DNA from: Armillaria gallica
Lineage: Eukaryota > Basidiomycota > Agaricomycetes > Agaricales > Physalacriaceae
Assembly (NCBI GenBank): GCA_037576215.1
Contig: JBANDB010000002.1
Coordinates: 6,386,001 to 6,450,000, forward strand
DNA: 64,000 nucleotides
Direction of reading: 5' to 3'
Part shown: one piece after another, positions 23,101 to 34,772 of the stretch
Layout: each line of letters begins with the position of its first letter
Position numbering within the stretch: position 1 is the first letter of the stretch
Program-made: the position numbers and the translations under genes
Notes under the pieces: model-generated
Told to the model about the DNA's origin: nothing
Database searches by the model: none
What the model saw: the letters and a program-made list of their open reading frames with translations, nothing else

Positions 23101-23530
23101 TCTGACAAAGAGCTATTTGTTGTCCGATTCAACCGCCTGACTGCGGTGGTTGTCACTTTCAGTGCCTAAAGGAGCATTCCGCACAGAATGCAGACCTGTG
23201 CCATTCGAGAGGTTGCTGCAGCCGCTCTTGTATCTCCAAGTGTAGGCGTTGTGGATTCTTCTGCTTCGACCTCTGAGCATGGGTGTCATAGATGCTGCAC
23301 TATCAGCTCTTTCATTCCCTTTTGCGTGCGTCAATAAAGCTTCAACTCTTGATCGCAGTGGCCTGGCATCGAGCAGACGAGAGACTTGTTGAAAACGAAG
23401 AGACCAAATGTTGAGCAAGAAGGAGAGTGTGATTCAACTCGCACTATTTACAAGGTGTGTGATAGAATGGATCCAGCAATGACTTACCCTGACATATTGT
23501 TTCCGATTTTCAGGATGGCGCTGATGTAAA
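19968..23530 (-). repeat. Large repeat family, copy 1 (internally deleted)
   Basis: Colinear with 45165-50087. It starts at CATTGAGGACATTGGAGCTT and ends near 23130-23530. Compared with copy 2 it lacks about 1.2 kb (equivalent of 46745-47960, joined near 21415), about 300 bp (48370-48655, joined near 21813) and about 250 bp near 20910-20985. Coding is on the minus strand but is heavily broken here. Differences from copy 2 are mostly transitions at CG/TG/CA sites. Confidence 0.75.
22101..22222. repeat. Three tandem hairpins with a shared loop (copy 1)
   Basis: Three units share the loop AGTGGRACC: TGCTAA/TTAGCA (22101-22134), TGCCAA/TTGGCA (22151-22185) and TGCCAA/TTGGCT (22202-22222). The first two stems extend outward with AAAC/GTTT-type pairing. 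Both arms change together (CTAA/TTAG versus CCAA/TTGG), so pairing is kept. The array recurs in repeat copy 2. Confidence 0.6.
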
Positions 23531-23878
23531 AATTTCCAACTCTTCATAGAGTTGTAAGATTGGCCAACCGCTATGAGCTATGCCTACAAAAATCGCAAGA
23601 GTCCCATCTGGGTGAGAGAGGATGGAAGAGGCGATTGCAGAGTACTGGCAGCTACTCATGGCACTGACATACAAAGAAGTGGACCAGAGGGTTATTGGGG
23701 GGTGGGAAATCACGATTTGACAACAGTAATCTGGACATTTCAAGACTAGAGAGCAAGACGGCTCAGAGGTTCAAGACAGCTTGGAGGTTCATGACAGCAC
23801 GAAGTCGAGCCACGCATCATCAATGTAGTCACACAATGACAAACAAAGCTTATCTGCAGTCTACATCTCCAGTACCAT
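23531..23878 (+). repeat. Repeat-family fragment
   Basis: The plus strand of about 23560-23655 matches 54785-54880. One copy reads HLGERGWKRRLQ and the other has TGA in place of the second of the adjacent Arg codons. No full gene recognised. Confidence 0.4.
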
Positions 23879-25320
23879 GTTACCGCCCCACAAGTTGCGG
23901 CCAAAACTTTGCTTTCGATAACCGATGATACGCCATCTACGTGTTCACACCTAGATTTTGCGATTTTGTAATCATACTAGCGCATATCTATCTTAGACTA
24001 GCAATAACTAAAGGACTATAGTGGAGGCTTCAAGCTGATAGTCAAGCCAGAAAGCTACTAGTTGAGCCAGGATTTAGGCACGATACCACTATTGGGTCAA
24101 GTCTATCAGCCGGCGTGACTAGCACCTCGAATACCAAGCAAGTCAGTAAATGACAACCGCTAGTCGACGGGGGTAGCTATGAGTGCACCCAAAAAGAAGC
24201 AGAACATACAGGTCTTGTGAAAGTACAATCACTAGTGGAACGGTCTGCATGTGAATGCTTAAGACAAGTTGACTAGCGGTGCAGCAGTCTCTAATGGGAC
24301 TTAGAAATGAATTTAGAAATGAAGTGCAGCTGTCCAGATCGGGCTAGTACAATACAGATCTATTTACGATCAGAACTAGTATAGCCGGGTTGTGCCTTCG
24401 ATCACGATCGACAGCTGCTACAGGCACGCTCGTTAGGCTAGCCGTTTATCCTTGATGCAAGTGGAGCGTTGCTAGGCCAAGAACATGGAATGCCACCTCT
24501 AGCGGAGCTCCTAGGCCCACTAGTCAGCAAGCAGCCATTTCTAGACCGACTATTGCGTGATTATTCACCATTATTCGTGACTAGCCAAGAAATCCTTATC
24601 AATAATACCCCTCTAGTCAGTTATTTATATCTCGATTGTACCTTGTTGGCCAGTATATAAGTAGTAGAATAGGTGCACGTGCAGCTCAGGCAAGCCATCC
24701 CCGCAATTGTGACCTACTAGTCAGTATCTAGTGCCCCAATTAAAGGCTTTTGTGCTTAACCTTGACTCAGCAGCTACTAGTCACTAAGTTACCCATAGCA
24801 TTGAGTGAATAGAAGTGTCTTAGAGCAATCTTTTGTGTCCTGCAAAGGCCAAGAGTGTTTCGAAGTTAGTTCAAGCGAGTTCTCGAAGTTTAAAGTATTA
24901 TTCTTAGGCCAAGAGCGCCACTAGTCTGCCTAGAAAGCGACTAGTCAAGTGTTTATTCACTTGTAAGACATTATAGGGCCAAGAGAGCCACTAGTTTGAA
25001 GCAGTCCCAGTCAGAGCGAGTGCAGTAGCTCAAGTCAAGTCACTATTCATCCAATTGTGTCTTACCAACCCCACTAGTGCGAGTAGTACACTTGTATAGC
25101 TCACTAGTAACGAAATAAAACATCTTTAAACAACTTTCCTTGATTATTGAAGTCTGCAGAGTGCTTCTATCGTACTCGAAACGCCTGAATTCAATACATT
25201 GGTGATAAGTGTAGAGTTAGTGATTGGTTTAGTGTTGTTGGTGTTCATTGCCAGCCTCTAGTCCATTTGCCACTTGCCGTTACCGAGCACATCACCAAGA
25301 CGAACTCTCGAAATACAACA
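23879..25320 (+). mobile_element. Putative solo LTR or LTR-like stretch, CTAG-rich; edges uncertain
   Basis: The stretch has no coding sequence and an extreme density of CTAG, mostly as ACTAGT or ACTAGTC: about 28 in about 1.1 kb by eye. A TATATAAG lies near 24652 and an AATAAA near 25113, a promoter-then-polyadenylation order that fits an LTR read left to right. A possible start is TGTTACCG at 23879, but I could not find a matching end or target duplication. It runs directly into the 5' end of the next gene and may act as its promoter. Confidence 0.4.
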
Positions 25321-28300
25321 ATGCCATTCGATATAAATCGCCTGTCTGGCACTCTCAGCTGCCCCACCTGCAATGCCTCCAACTTTGGATTTGCCTTTGA
25401 GAGGGTGGTGTCTCCTCTATGACTGTTCTTGCAATCAATTCGGATCTCGGTCCTCCTTCGTGGAACACAGCGGTCAAGAGGTAGGTACGAGAATTCTCAT
25501 CACTTATGTGATTCTGAAGCTGCTCCAGTTTCAGTGTTCGTATGGCATACATGCCCATGTTGATGCCCAGTCCACTGTTGTAAATCAACTCTTGTTGAAT
25601 GAGTGCTTTGCGTTTGTTCAAAAGGTATGTCTAGGATGTCAGAGGCCAACTGTCGCTAACTGTGTACAGACAGCAGAAACATGTACATGTTCTGCATGCC
25701 TGACTGATTATGTCCCTATCCTCAACCCTTACAGAACAATCACTAGGTCCTTGCCACCGAATACTACTCAGACTGCCCCTGCGTACGGTAATGAACCAGA
25801 AGAAGAGCCTCACCTTGGTTTCCCAATGTACGCCGGCATTGGAGTGACCCCCGTTTGGAGTTCCAGTGTTACCCTCCTCCCATTCTCAGTCAGTTTGGTC
25901 TTCCTTCCACCCAGCTCAATTACGAATGCACATCCCTCTTCCACGAACACAGTGGACCCCTCTCCTGCTTCAATGACATCAAGTTCTTTGCAGAGTCCAG
26001 CAACTCCAGATCCTTCACCATCTGGCATTCAGCCTAGACTGACACACATGCCTGAGTCCAACCAGCAGCCTGTACGATATGTGGAACGTCCCCATTCTTC
26101 ATACTGTATCCGTCCCTACACCAGACCAGCTTCAGAGGGTCAAAGACCTACCGATCATGTGCGTCGCCTTGGAGAAGGCTGTACCATGCCATTACAGACT
26201 CATACCCCACTCTTGACCATTGCTTGAATCTCTTCAGATGATACTCCTGACCAATGCCATCAGACTGATGCCACAGCTGAACGTCAAGCACACATTCAGC
26301 TTCATGCATCTAGAATCGGAAGGCCCCCACATCTTCAAATGGGCACAAGCAGATGAGCGTCTTCATTTACATTATGGATTTGCACTCTTCCACTGCAGGT
26401 ATGGCTGATAATTGGCATCATATTACTTACTGACCCACAATTGCCAGTGCAAACATTGTTTTGAAGATATTCTCAATGGCCTTCCCTGACCCTTACCACT
26501 GGGAATGACCTATACCACCTGCAAGCCAAGGCATTTGTGCATAGGGAAAGAAGATGTGGTCCCTAGCATCAGGATTCTTTGGGATTTGGGGCTTGCCTTC
26601 TCACTCACAATTCAACCAGCCGACAACACTGGTAATTTCAATGTATGGGCTAATCTTCACAGGGCGATGAGCGACCGTTTCGGGTCAGGGAATCATTTAT
26701 CCATGACTGTCAACACAGACTTGGCATCTGCAACTCCTGCTAGTAGTGGGTGGTGCCCTCAAGCCTTCTATAAAGCCCAGGGCCCTATTTCTGATCATGA
26801 TTTGGTTCGTTATCTTCACGCAGTCAATCGAACCACAGGAGATCGTCATCTACAAATTTCAAACTTTACGCTTACTAATGTCAAAAGGTGGTCTGTAAGG
26901 GTAGGCCCCAATTCCACACTGGACATAGATCCATTCCATTCCAATCATGAGAATCATTGGACTCTATTTGTTGGTAAGGACCTCAGTAGATCACCTTTGA
27001 AAAACTTCTCAATAAATCTCTAGCACCGTCGACTTCCAACATGCACGGGAAACTGATGCATCTTTTCCAATGCAGGCCTGACCTCCAACTCCCAATAGCA
27101 GATCTGAAGCGAGAGTGCATTCATAGCTGCTATCTGGATACGATCCTTGCGTGTTTGCCATTCTTTTGGCGCAATATTGGCTGTGCACCCAACAGTGATC
27201 TGTCTGAGCACCTGCCATTTCTTCAGTGTAGGATTGCCGCATCTCGACCCCAACTGGGGACGACAGGACAAGCTTACTGCACTCTTTGTCCTCAAAACTC
27301 TTACTCTGATGACTTGACTGACAGTGATGATGAGGACGAGGTTGGTATTCTTCTTATCTTTCCAAGTCCTGTTGATTGAAGGTTTCGTAGAATGTTCCGC
27401 CTTCTCCATGTCCACTTGCTCAGGTATGTCTCTGTACTGATCGTCTCCGCTGTTTGCTTATTATCATATCAGCTGATGGATGTCAATGAAGAATCCATAG
27501 TAGGCCATCACACATTATTATCACATTTCTGATTCTTATATTGAACCGGTAGCAAGCGCAGGCTTCGACTAGTGTACACCAACAGTCCCTTGTTGAATGA
27601 GTTGGTGTTGACCTATGGTGAATATCTAGCCAATTGATGACCTTGCTTACCCTGCTTCGGATTACGATGCGTCAGAGGTAAGACACATTACCTGATTAGG
27701 ACCTTCTAGTACTTATAAGATCCTAGGTGAATGAGTCAGAGCCCATTCATGACCCCCAGCTATCCCGGATGGTGCCTTCTATTCAGGTGGGTCATGCTTA
27801 ACTTTATTGACTCCATTTACACATGCATCCAATATCTAGATCACTGCAGGTCCTCCCCCATTCGAATTATGGCGAGGACCCTCAAATACTGCAGAGATAT
27901 ATGATGCACAGAGAAGAGTGCAGAGGGATTCCTCCAGCTCTTTGCTAAGTGACGAATACCTTTGCATCGAAGCGAGGACACCAGCAGAGGCGGGTCGCGC
28001 TGTCCATATGTGTCTGGTCAAACTCTACAAAAGATGTTTCCATCTTGATATGGGCATGTTCCTCGATGGCGTTGTGAATGAATCTGACTTCCCCTGGCTT
28101 CTGATTATCGATGATATACAACCTCCAAACCATTGGAATAACCTTCAATCCTACTCAGACCCTGACTTAAGGATTCATTCAGACCACGCAGAAGACACTG
28201 CTACTGGTTCGAGCGTCAATATTCAGGTTCATGCAGCCTTGGTCAAGTTCATTCTTGACTCCCTGCACTATACAGACTCCTGTTTTGGGAAGTATAAAAT

Positions 28301-29399
28301 ACCAGTCTTCCCTAGTCGTGTGTACAATCAATCCAACTTGGCCATTTGGCGTGCTGACAGCACCGCGTTTTCACTCTATGCTGCCTACACGGGATTCCCA
28401 CTCAATGATCTGCATCCTGCTTTTCTTCTTACCTTGCTGCCACCGCCAGGGCAAGACCCTTTGAAGTATCTGGGAGATCTAACAGGTCTGATATTGCAGT
28501 CATTGGACCGCAGGCTTTGTGATTCTATTTGTCTGTGGTTCTACCTTGCACCAACAGATCTCATCAGCAATAATCTAGGAGATCCAGTCCCGCAGGCCTT
28601 GATTGGCCTACAAACACAATTCCAGGTAGGTATTTGATTTTTGGATTTCATCCATCCTGCTTATATGCAATCTAGGCCCACCACATTGGGCTGAGGTGCT
28701 CATGAACTCTCCAGGAACACGTTATGCAGACGCAGGACCTGATCTTGGAGTTAGTAATCGGTAACACCACATTCTGGCAAACTGAGGCCTTCCAACAGAT
28801 GTGCCAAGGGTTCCATCAGGCATTTAATGAGATGCTCCCTGAATTGACTATTCCACACGTATGTGAATTTCACTCATCTTGGGTCAAGTCTGATTGCCTT
28901 TGTATCAGGCTTTCACTGGGGCTTCATGTGGTCCCCTCAATGCCATCACATATGTATATGATTGTGAGCCTTGCACACCTACCGAACTTTTGGACTATAT
29001 TGACGTTGGGCCCACTCTGATTGTTCCTGTTTATCCAGGTCTTCATCATAATTTCCAGATGGAACTCTTCTCATTCCTTTCTGAAGACATCGAGTGCTCT
29101 AAGGTGCTGCTATATGTCATGAGTGGGAGTACAAACCTTCCGCGTTGGGAACAATCTTCCCAACTCAAGGTACCTTTGTGCTGCCTGCATTGCACAGATG
29201 TGCTGATGATACTCTCCAGTTTGAATTTAAAGTCCTGGCCATCGCTGGTAGCAGCTTTGTACATGCATGTACAAGGAGAGCAGATATCTCATGGGATTCA
29301 ATAACCGACACCATCCTTTCTGGCAGTCATGGCGAGGTTACACCTAAGGCCTGGTTGGAAGCCATGTTTACTGGAGTAGCGGGTTACAGCATGTTGTGA
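25321..29399 (+). CDS. Large multi-exon protein, Cys-rich N-terminus and HECT-like C-terminus; transposon-associated family
   Basis: ATG at 25321 opens SCPTCNASNFGFAFERVVSP. A break of one base near 25418 shifts to the frame with CSCNQFGSRSSFVEHSGQE, then CLGCQRPTVANC and CTCSACLTDY, a Cys-rich zinc-binding-like block up to about 25780. A Ser/Pro-rich stretch follows (25880-26220). Further exons are at 26505-27023, 27041-27379, 27860-28637 (with LLPPPGQDPLKYLGDL and LAPTDLISNNLGDP), 28724-28863 and 28910-29399. The last part reads LLYVMSGSTNLPR, which resembles the FVTGS...LP region of HECT ubiquitin ligases. I recall a mushroom multigene family of this layout; its function is unknown to me. 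GT-AG introns separate most pieces. The frame break suggests either an unrecognised splice or decay. Confidence 0.5.
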
Positions 29400-32300
29400 G
29401 CTGTAAATCCCAGCTGTTGATGGGACTTTCCTTACCAGACTGACATCAAGTAAAGTCAAGCTTGCCGCCGTACCATAGGTCTTGAATGAATATACAAAGA
29501 TATATATATATATTGCTGCTGAAATTCGATCATCTGGCGGATGAAACACTGGAGTATGAGCAATGAGAACAAAACTTCAGTAGGTGTACTACCTACTCCA
29601 GGCCCGCTGAGAGCGCCGTCTTGGGCATCTCCAGACCTGATTTTTGACATGGGGGATCACAATCCCACATGCTCCCCCCGGATGTTGCCTTGGCTGTCAC
29701 CGACGATCTTTAATCTCATTCCGACCATCAGCTTGCACCCAGAATTGCCATGAGATGACATATTGCCATCTGGCAAGCAGGGGAACTTAGAGAGAGGTTG
29801 AAGCTTGAGTGTTGAAGCAAGGTGATTTGCTTCCGCTTGGAGGTTAAGATCGTTGCTGATATCTTCCTGCAGAATGTGAACTTGCAACCTGTGTTGTGCC
29901 GATCAACCATTATCATCTATGGCTTTGACAATGTGTATCACCATTCGGTGAGCAAGGTGAACTGCTCGTTGAGACTTTTCATGAAAGTAAGCCTCCCATT
30001 GAAGTTTGAACCATATTCCACAGGTTATTTTCTCATGAATATTCAGACTTTGAAAATCACCACTCTGCCTGACATGAGATGATGCATCACCATCTGGAGA
30101 CTGAAGTTAACTGTTTAAGGATACCATGTGAGATTCAAGTTGGGACCTTTTTCGCTATCAGCTTACTGACTGCTTAGTAATTTTGGATGCAATATCAGAC
30201 TCAAAATTCCCAAGGGAATCCAGTGTCACACCTCAGATAGGGGTCTTTCTTTTGCCGGTCAATTGCCAGTGACAATTGCTTTCAGATCTGTTTGAACTTG
30301 TCACAAACATTGAAATCCGTCTACTGGGAATGTGACATGCTGATTAGAAATGTACCTGATCCCAATGTCTGCTGCGAAACAGACACAAATCTCACATGTT
30401 ATGTAAAGGAAGCTTGAGTTGAAATTACAAGCCTACCCATGAATGATGTGGGGCATGGGAGTTGGAATTCTGCCTAATGCATATGAAGGACCATCCCGAG
30501 ACGTCTTGATGAAAACACGCCAAGGACGCACCGTGCACACAACTTGGCACCATAACTGAACCCTTGAGCTGCAGATGCACGAGTGGTGATGCAGTAGGAC
30601 AACACTCGCCAATTCCTTGTCCCGATTGCAAATAGCTCAATCCCCCACTCTGACCAACCCATAACTGGGAATTTGCTATCAGCCACCATCCGCAGGCAGG
30701 AAATAGGAGAGCAATCGAGTTGAATCTGGAGCAACTGGTCACCTAACAAGTTGAAATTCCACTACTTGTCGTCTTTGTCTATCTTACAATGGGCATTATA
30801 GCCTCTCAGAAGTCAATTTCTTGGCATTCATGACAAACATTTTGTGTGGATAAATGGAAGACTCATGTGTATGGCATTGTCTTGATTTTGAGACAATTTT
30901 GAGGTATGCATCTTATTTCTTGTACATTCCATGACGGATCTCAGCCTGCCAGTGTAGCCTGGATTGTGGGCGATAGCTTATGCTCTCTGGAATCATCGAT
31001 GGATTTTCAATGAGGTCTCGTGCTTCGACTTGGCACCCTGTACGTGTCATCTCTTCTGGGTTCAATTTTGTTCACTGATGATGATTAGCGCTCGCAGAGT
31101 GGGATTCAGAGCTGAGAATTCTATGTATATGACAGACAGTTTGCAGTACCCTTTTGACTAACCACTGACCAGTGGTTCTGTAGGTTGCCATATTCTTGCT
31201 ATGTTAGTAGTAGGTCTTGTAGATGGATCGATGTACCAAGCAATTTTTCTCCGGAGGCCACTCCATATATCATGGGATTTCCATGTAAGGGAGTTTCTCA
31301 TGGTGAAACGAAAGTAAATTTTTCGGTGTGCACTATGGCAGCTACTTTGTCTGTCACTGTTTACATGTGACTGCCCATTACTGTCACACCTACCACGGAG
31401 TTGCTTGGCCGAACTTCATCTGCCAGTAGCAGCCACAGGTGTTCTGCCGCCTGCAAGAAAATGTGAGCTGGTAGCGGCGCAGGCTGCCACTGAGCAAATC
31501 TTTTTTGAGCAGCACCTACTTGTCAGAATTGCCAGTTTGAGGGTTGTGGCATTGATCACTGATTCACTTCCACCATGCCATCACCATTTTCAGATATCCT
31601 GAAAGCATATTCCAACTCCATAACTTGTTTGATGTGACAATGAATGCCGTCACCCGTGAAACAAATAGTAAGATATCATCTCATTACTCGCTGCCTCACT
31701 GAAGTTGCATTGTCTTGCATCCAGTGCAAAGGGGCATAGCAAGTGTGTTAAGTCCGGCAATCTATACATTTTCTTTGTAAGTAGGTAGTTCTTAATAAAC
31801 GTAGCAGGCTTTACCCCTGATGTGGGCCTTGCCAGCATTATACATATACTGTTTCAGGCTCTGCTGATGAACGACAACACTAGCTGTCGGAAGATCATTG
31901 CTATTTTTTTCTCATTTGATTTTCCATCATCTCGACTTATGTTATAAGTCGGCCTTCAAAGTTCGGACTCATACCCAGCCCACTTCGGCTAAGTGGATAG
32001 TACTGACCAAATCCCTACTCTCTCTGACATCACTTCACTGTGAAGCCTACATTAGTATGCTTATATAAATATGACAGGGCTTTTGTACAGGTATATAGCG
32101 GTATAATAGGCGTTATAGATGCTGTAGGCTGCAAAATTCCCTATACCACCTATACCCTTCATAAGGATGGGAAATTACCGATGTGGTAGTAGTTGGGGTA
32201 ACGGTAGTAAGAGCGGTAGTAGCCTGGAATCTATGGAATCTATTAAGTGTTCAACCAGCCTAGGAACATCTATGAGGTTGCTTCTGTAAATGAATACCCT

Positions 32301-33222
32301 TATTTCGTTCCTCCAAGTGGCAACAGCCCGATGAAGTCGGCCCGAATTGTGCCAGAAACTGTCTTGAACTCGGAATGAAGACTGGTTGAATATAGATTTC
32401 TAGCTGCGAGCAATGTGATTTTCCTCCATCACAAATGTTTCCCTCCTTATAATATTCGGAGATATTTCCGCCTTTATGAGAGGAAGGTTGCAAGGTTCTT
32501 GATCTTGCTTCAATGTTCTCTGCCCTCCACCAATATCGCTTTGAGTACATCATTGTAAGAAAATCTTTTCAATATTTACTCAACTGGAGCTGTATGGAAC
32601 CTATGGAAACACAGGTAATTTCAGTGTGCTTAAATGGAAGATGGGACCGCTGTCATGCTCAGGTATAATTCCTCCAAGTTTCCTGGAGTGGTTAGGCAAG
32701 CTGTACAACAGCTGAATAGCTCTAACCCCGGCAGTATTCTTTCCATAGAATGGCACAGTGCCTGCCCCATCTCATGGACCTCTACATGGCTCTATGGGAA
32801 CCATCATATTACAACAATAGTTCATTCAAGGTCATCTCATGTGGCCATTGTAACGGTAAAATGGATGTGTCAGTATTAAAGACCTACCATCCTCGTTACT
32901 AACTAGATATACTTGGTGAAAAACATCCTGTTCATAATATTCATTACCATCAGACCAGTGTGACTCCCAGCCATTCAAGTGATGCCTCATTTTTGCCCAT
33001 TTTGGTCATCCAATACTTATCAAGTACATGAAGGCCATAGATACCTCTGAAATTACAAGTACCGCAACTTGTTGCATGCCATCGACCAAGGATTTCATTT
33101 CTATCTTACCAATGGCTTCCTCTGGGATCATTTTCTTAGACCAGCTTCAGTTTCGCTATGTCAGCATTGTCAGATAACAGTGAGGCTTCTCTCGTTCGTC
33201 TGCTTTTCCACCATCTCTCATA
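29400..33222. other. 3.8 kb without a recognised gene
   Basis: Short frames on both strands (for example minus 30425-30749) match nothing I know. A (TA)n run lies near 29500. 32080-32240 is AT-rich with repeated CGGTAGTAG-type steps. A separate entry covers the repeat at 31355-31850. Confidence 0.35.
31355..31850 (+). repeat. Diverged copy of the 12430-12650 sequence
   Basis: Shared blocks in inverted orientation relative to 12430-12650, including TTACATGTGAC...GGAGTTGCTTGGC and CTTGCCAGCATTATA. Identity is low and patchy. It may be a second remnant of the same gene or element. Confidence 0.4.
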
Positions 33223-34772
33223 TTGATGTATTCTGATGCCCTACCAGACACCTTGCTACAGCAGCAGCAAAATCACTGTTTGATACAGAGATCGCGGTCT
33301 AGCATGTCAATGAACACGATCATCAAACCATGTCCTCCTCTCGTTCATCTGAAACCACGAAGAGAAAAAGCTGTGGAAACGGCACAACAGTTACATGTTG
33401 GACTAGCTGCGCTTGATAAAAGCTCGTCTTCGCAAGAAATAACACTGCCCCTTCTAATTACTCCAGGATACTCCAAAAAAACAGCAGCCATACAGTCAAT
33501 CCACCCATCGCCATCATTCATCCCATCCTCCATCAGTATACATGACAAGGTGAAGTTGGACGAACCGAGTCCAACACTCAGGTCACCCGCCCTACTTCTC
33601 CTTTGAAAAAAGTCTTCGCAGGATGGAATGCTGGCCCTTGCTGCAGGAAATACGGAGAAGATACAGATGCAGGGATCAATGGAATATGGGCAAACTCCCT
33701 CACCACCACAGCGTGGTCAACATCCGCCATCATTCATTCCGTCGTCAACCTTGGTGCATACAGCATTTGACAGGATTGATTCGCTGCCCAGTATACCAGT
33801 TCTTGCTACGAGGTCGCCAAACAATTTAATTTGGTACCATGCTCCTGATGCACCAGTACTCACAGATACGATACTGCCACCACAGGTAAATCTGACAGAA
33901 TACGAGCTTGTCCATCCACCACCCAGTCCACCCCAGCAGTTTCGCCATGGGCCTCCTCTGGGCCCATACTATCTGCCCAACATGTACGCATCTCCACTCC
34001 CTCCACTGGTGCTACCACTGCAGGCACACCTCACCCTACCCGCTGATCAATCTTTAATCATTTACCATCTAACAAGTGATGGTGCTCCACTGCAGCCTTT
34101 TCTAAGGTTTTGTTTGACTGCAATTTGCCTTGTGGTAGAATGGCATTGGGACGTATATCGACAGTATTATTGTGATTCTCTTGCAAGGCTTCCACCAAGT
34201 ACCAAATTCACAGAGGCTGCCAAGTGCATTGCATATCGAAACATGGTGAGGCATCTTCAAAATGACTTGGACACTCTCTCATTTAGTGATAGGCTGCCAT
34301 TGACCTTGTGATGACGGCTCTTACTTGGCTCAGTTTCTTGGTATCATGTCCAAAGTTATTTCCTTTTGCCCTAGAATGGTTTTCAATGCGCACCCGTAAT
34401 GGAACAAGTCAGAAAACAAGTCGCCTGCCTTATCAGGTGAGGTTGCTGTCTGCGCCGGAATCACAACCCGGATTTCACACTCCCTGGACTGCCTTGCCAG
34501 ACATTGATAAAATTTATTACAAGTTGAAGGCAAGCCTGGAGATGCATCCAACCCTGTTTCTTTCACGGCCCCTCCAGCTGTCGGTAAGAGTTATTTTGAT
34601 CAGTCAGCCAGTCCATTGGACCCTTACCATTCATTTAGTCCTCGTACCTGGTGATGGCCTCCAGTCAATACCTTTATTGGTAACTCTGAGGGCCCTTCTA
34701 GAAGTCCGAACCTACACATTCAGCCACCCGCTTCCCCCAGGCAACCCTCACGTCACTGCCTCATCTTCTTGA
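33223..34772 (+). CDS. Hypothetical Pro-rich protein, likely multi-exon, unknown function
   Basis: Open segments at 33223-33606, 33628-34311 and 34360-34772 lie close together on one strand. The middle one has a Pro-rich stretch (PPPSPPQQ, PLPPLVLPLQ) followed by a more structured part with CLVVEWHWDVYRQYY and AAKCIAYRNMVRHLQ. A GTGATG...CCCTAG stretch at about 34308-34372 could be an intron. No domain recognised. Its composition recalls the middle of the gene at 25321-29399, but I could not show homology. Confidence 0.35.

Noticed and set aside
29490..29515. TA dinucleotide runs (also near 42113)
   Set aside because: Ordinary short microsatellites with no associated feature.
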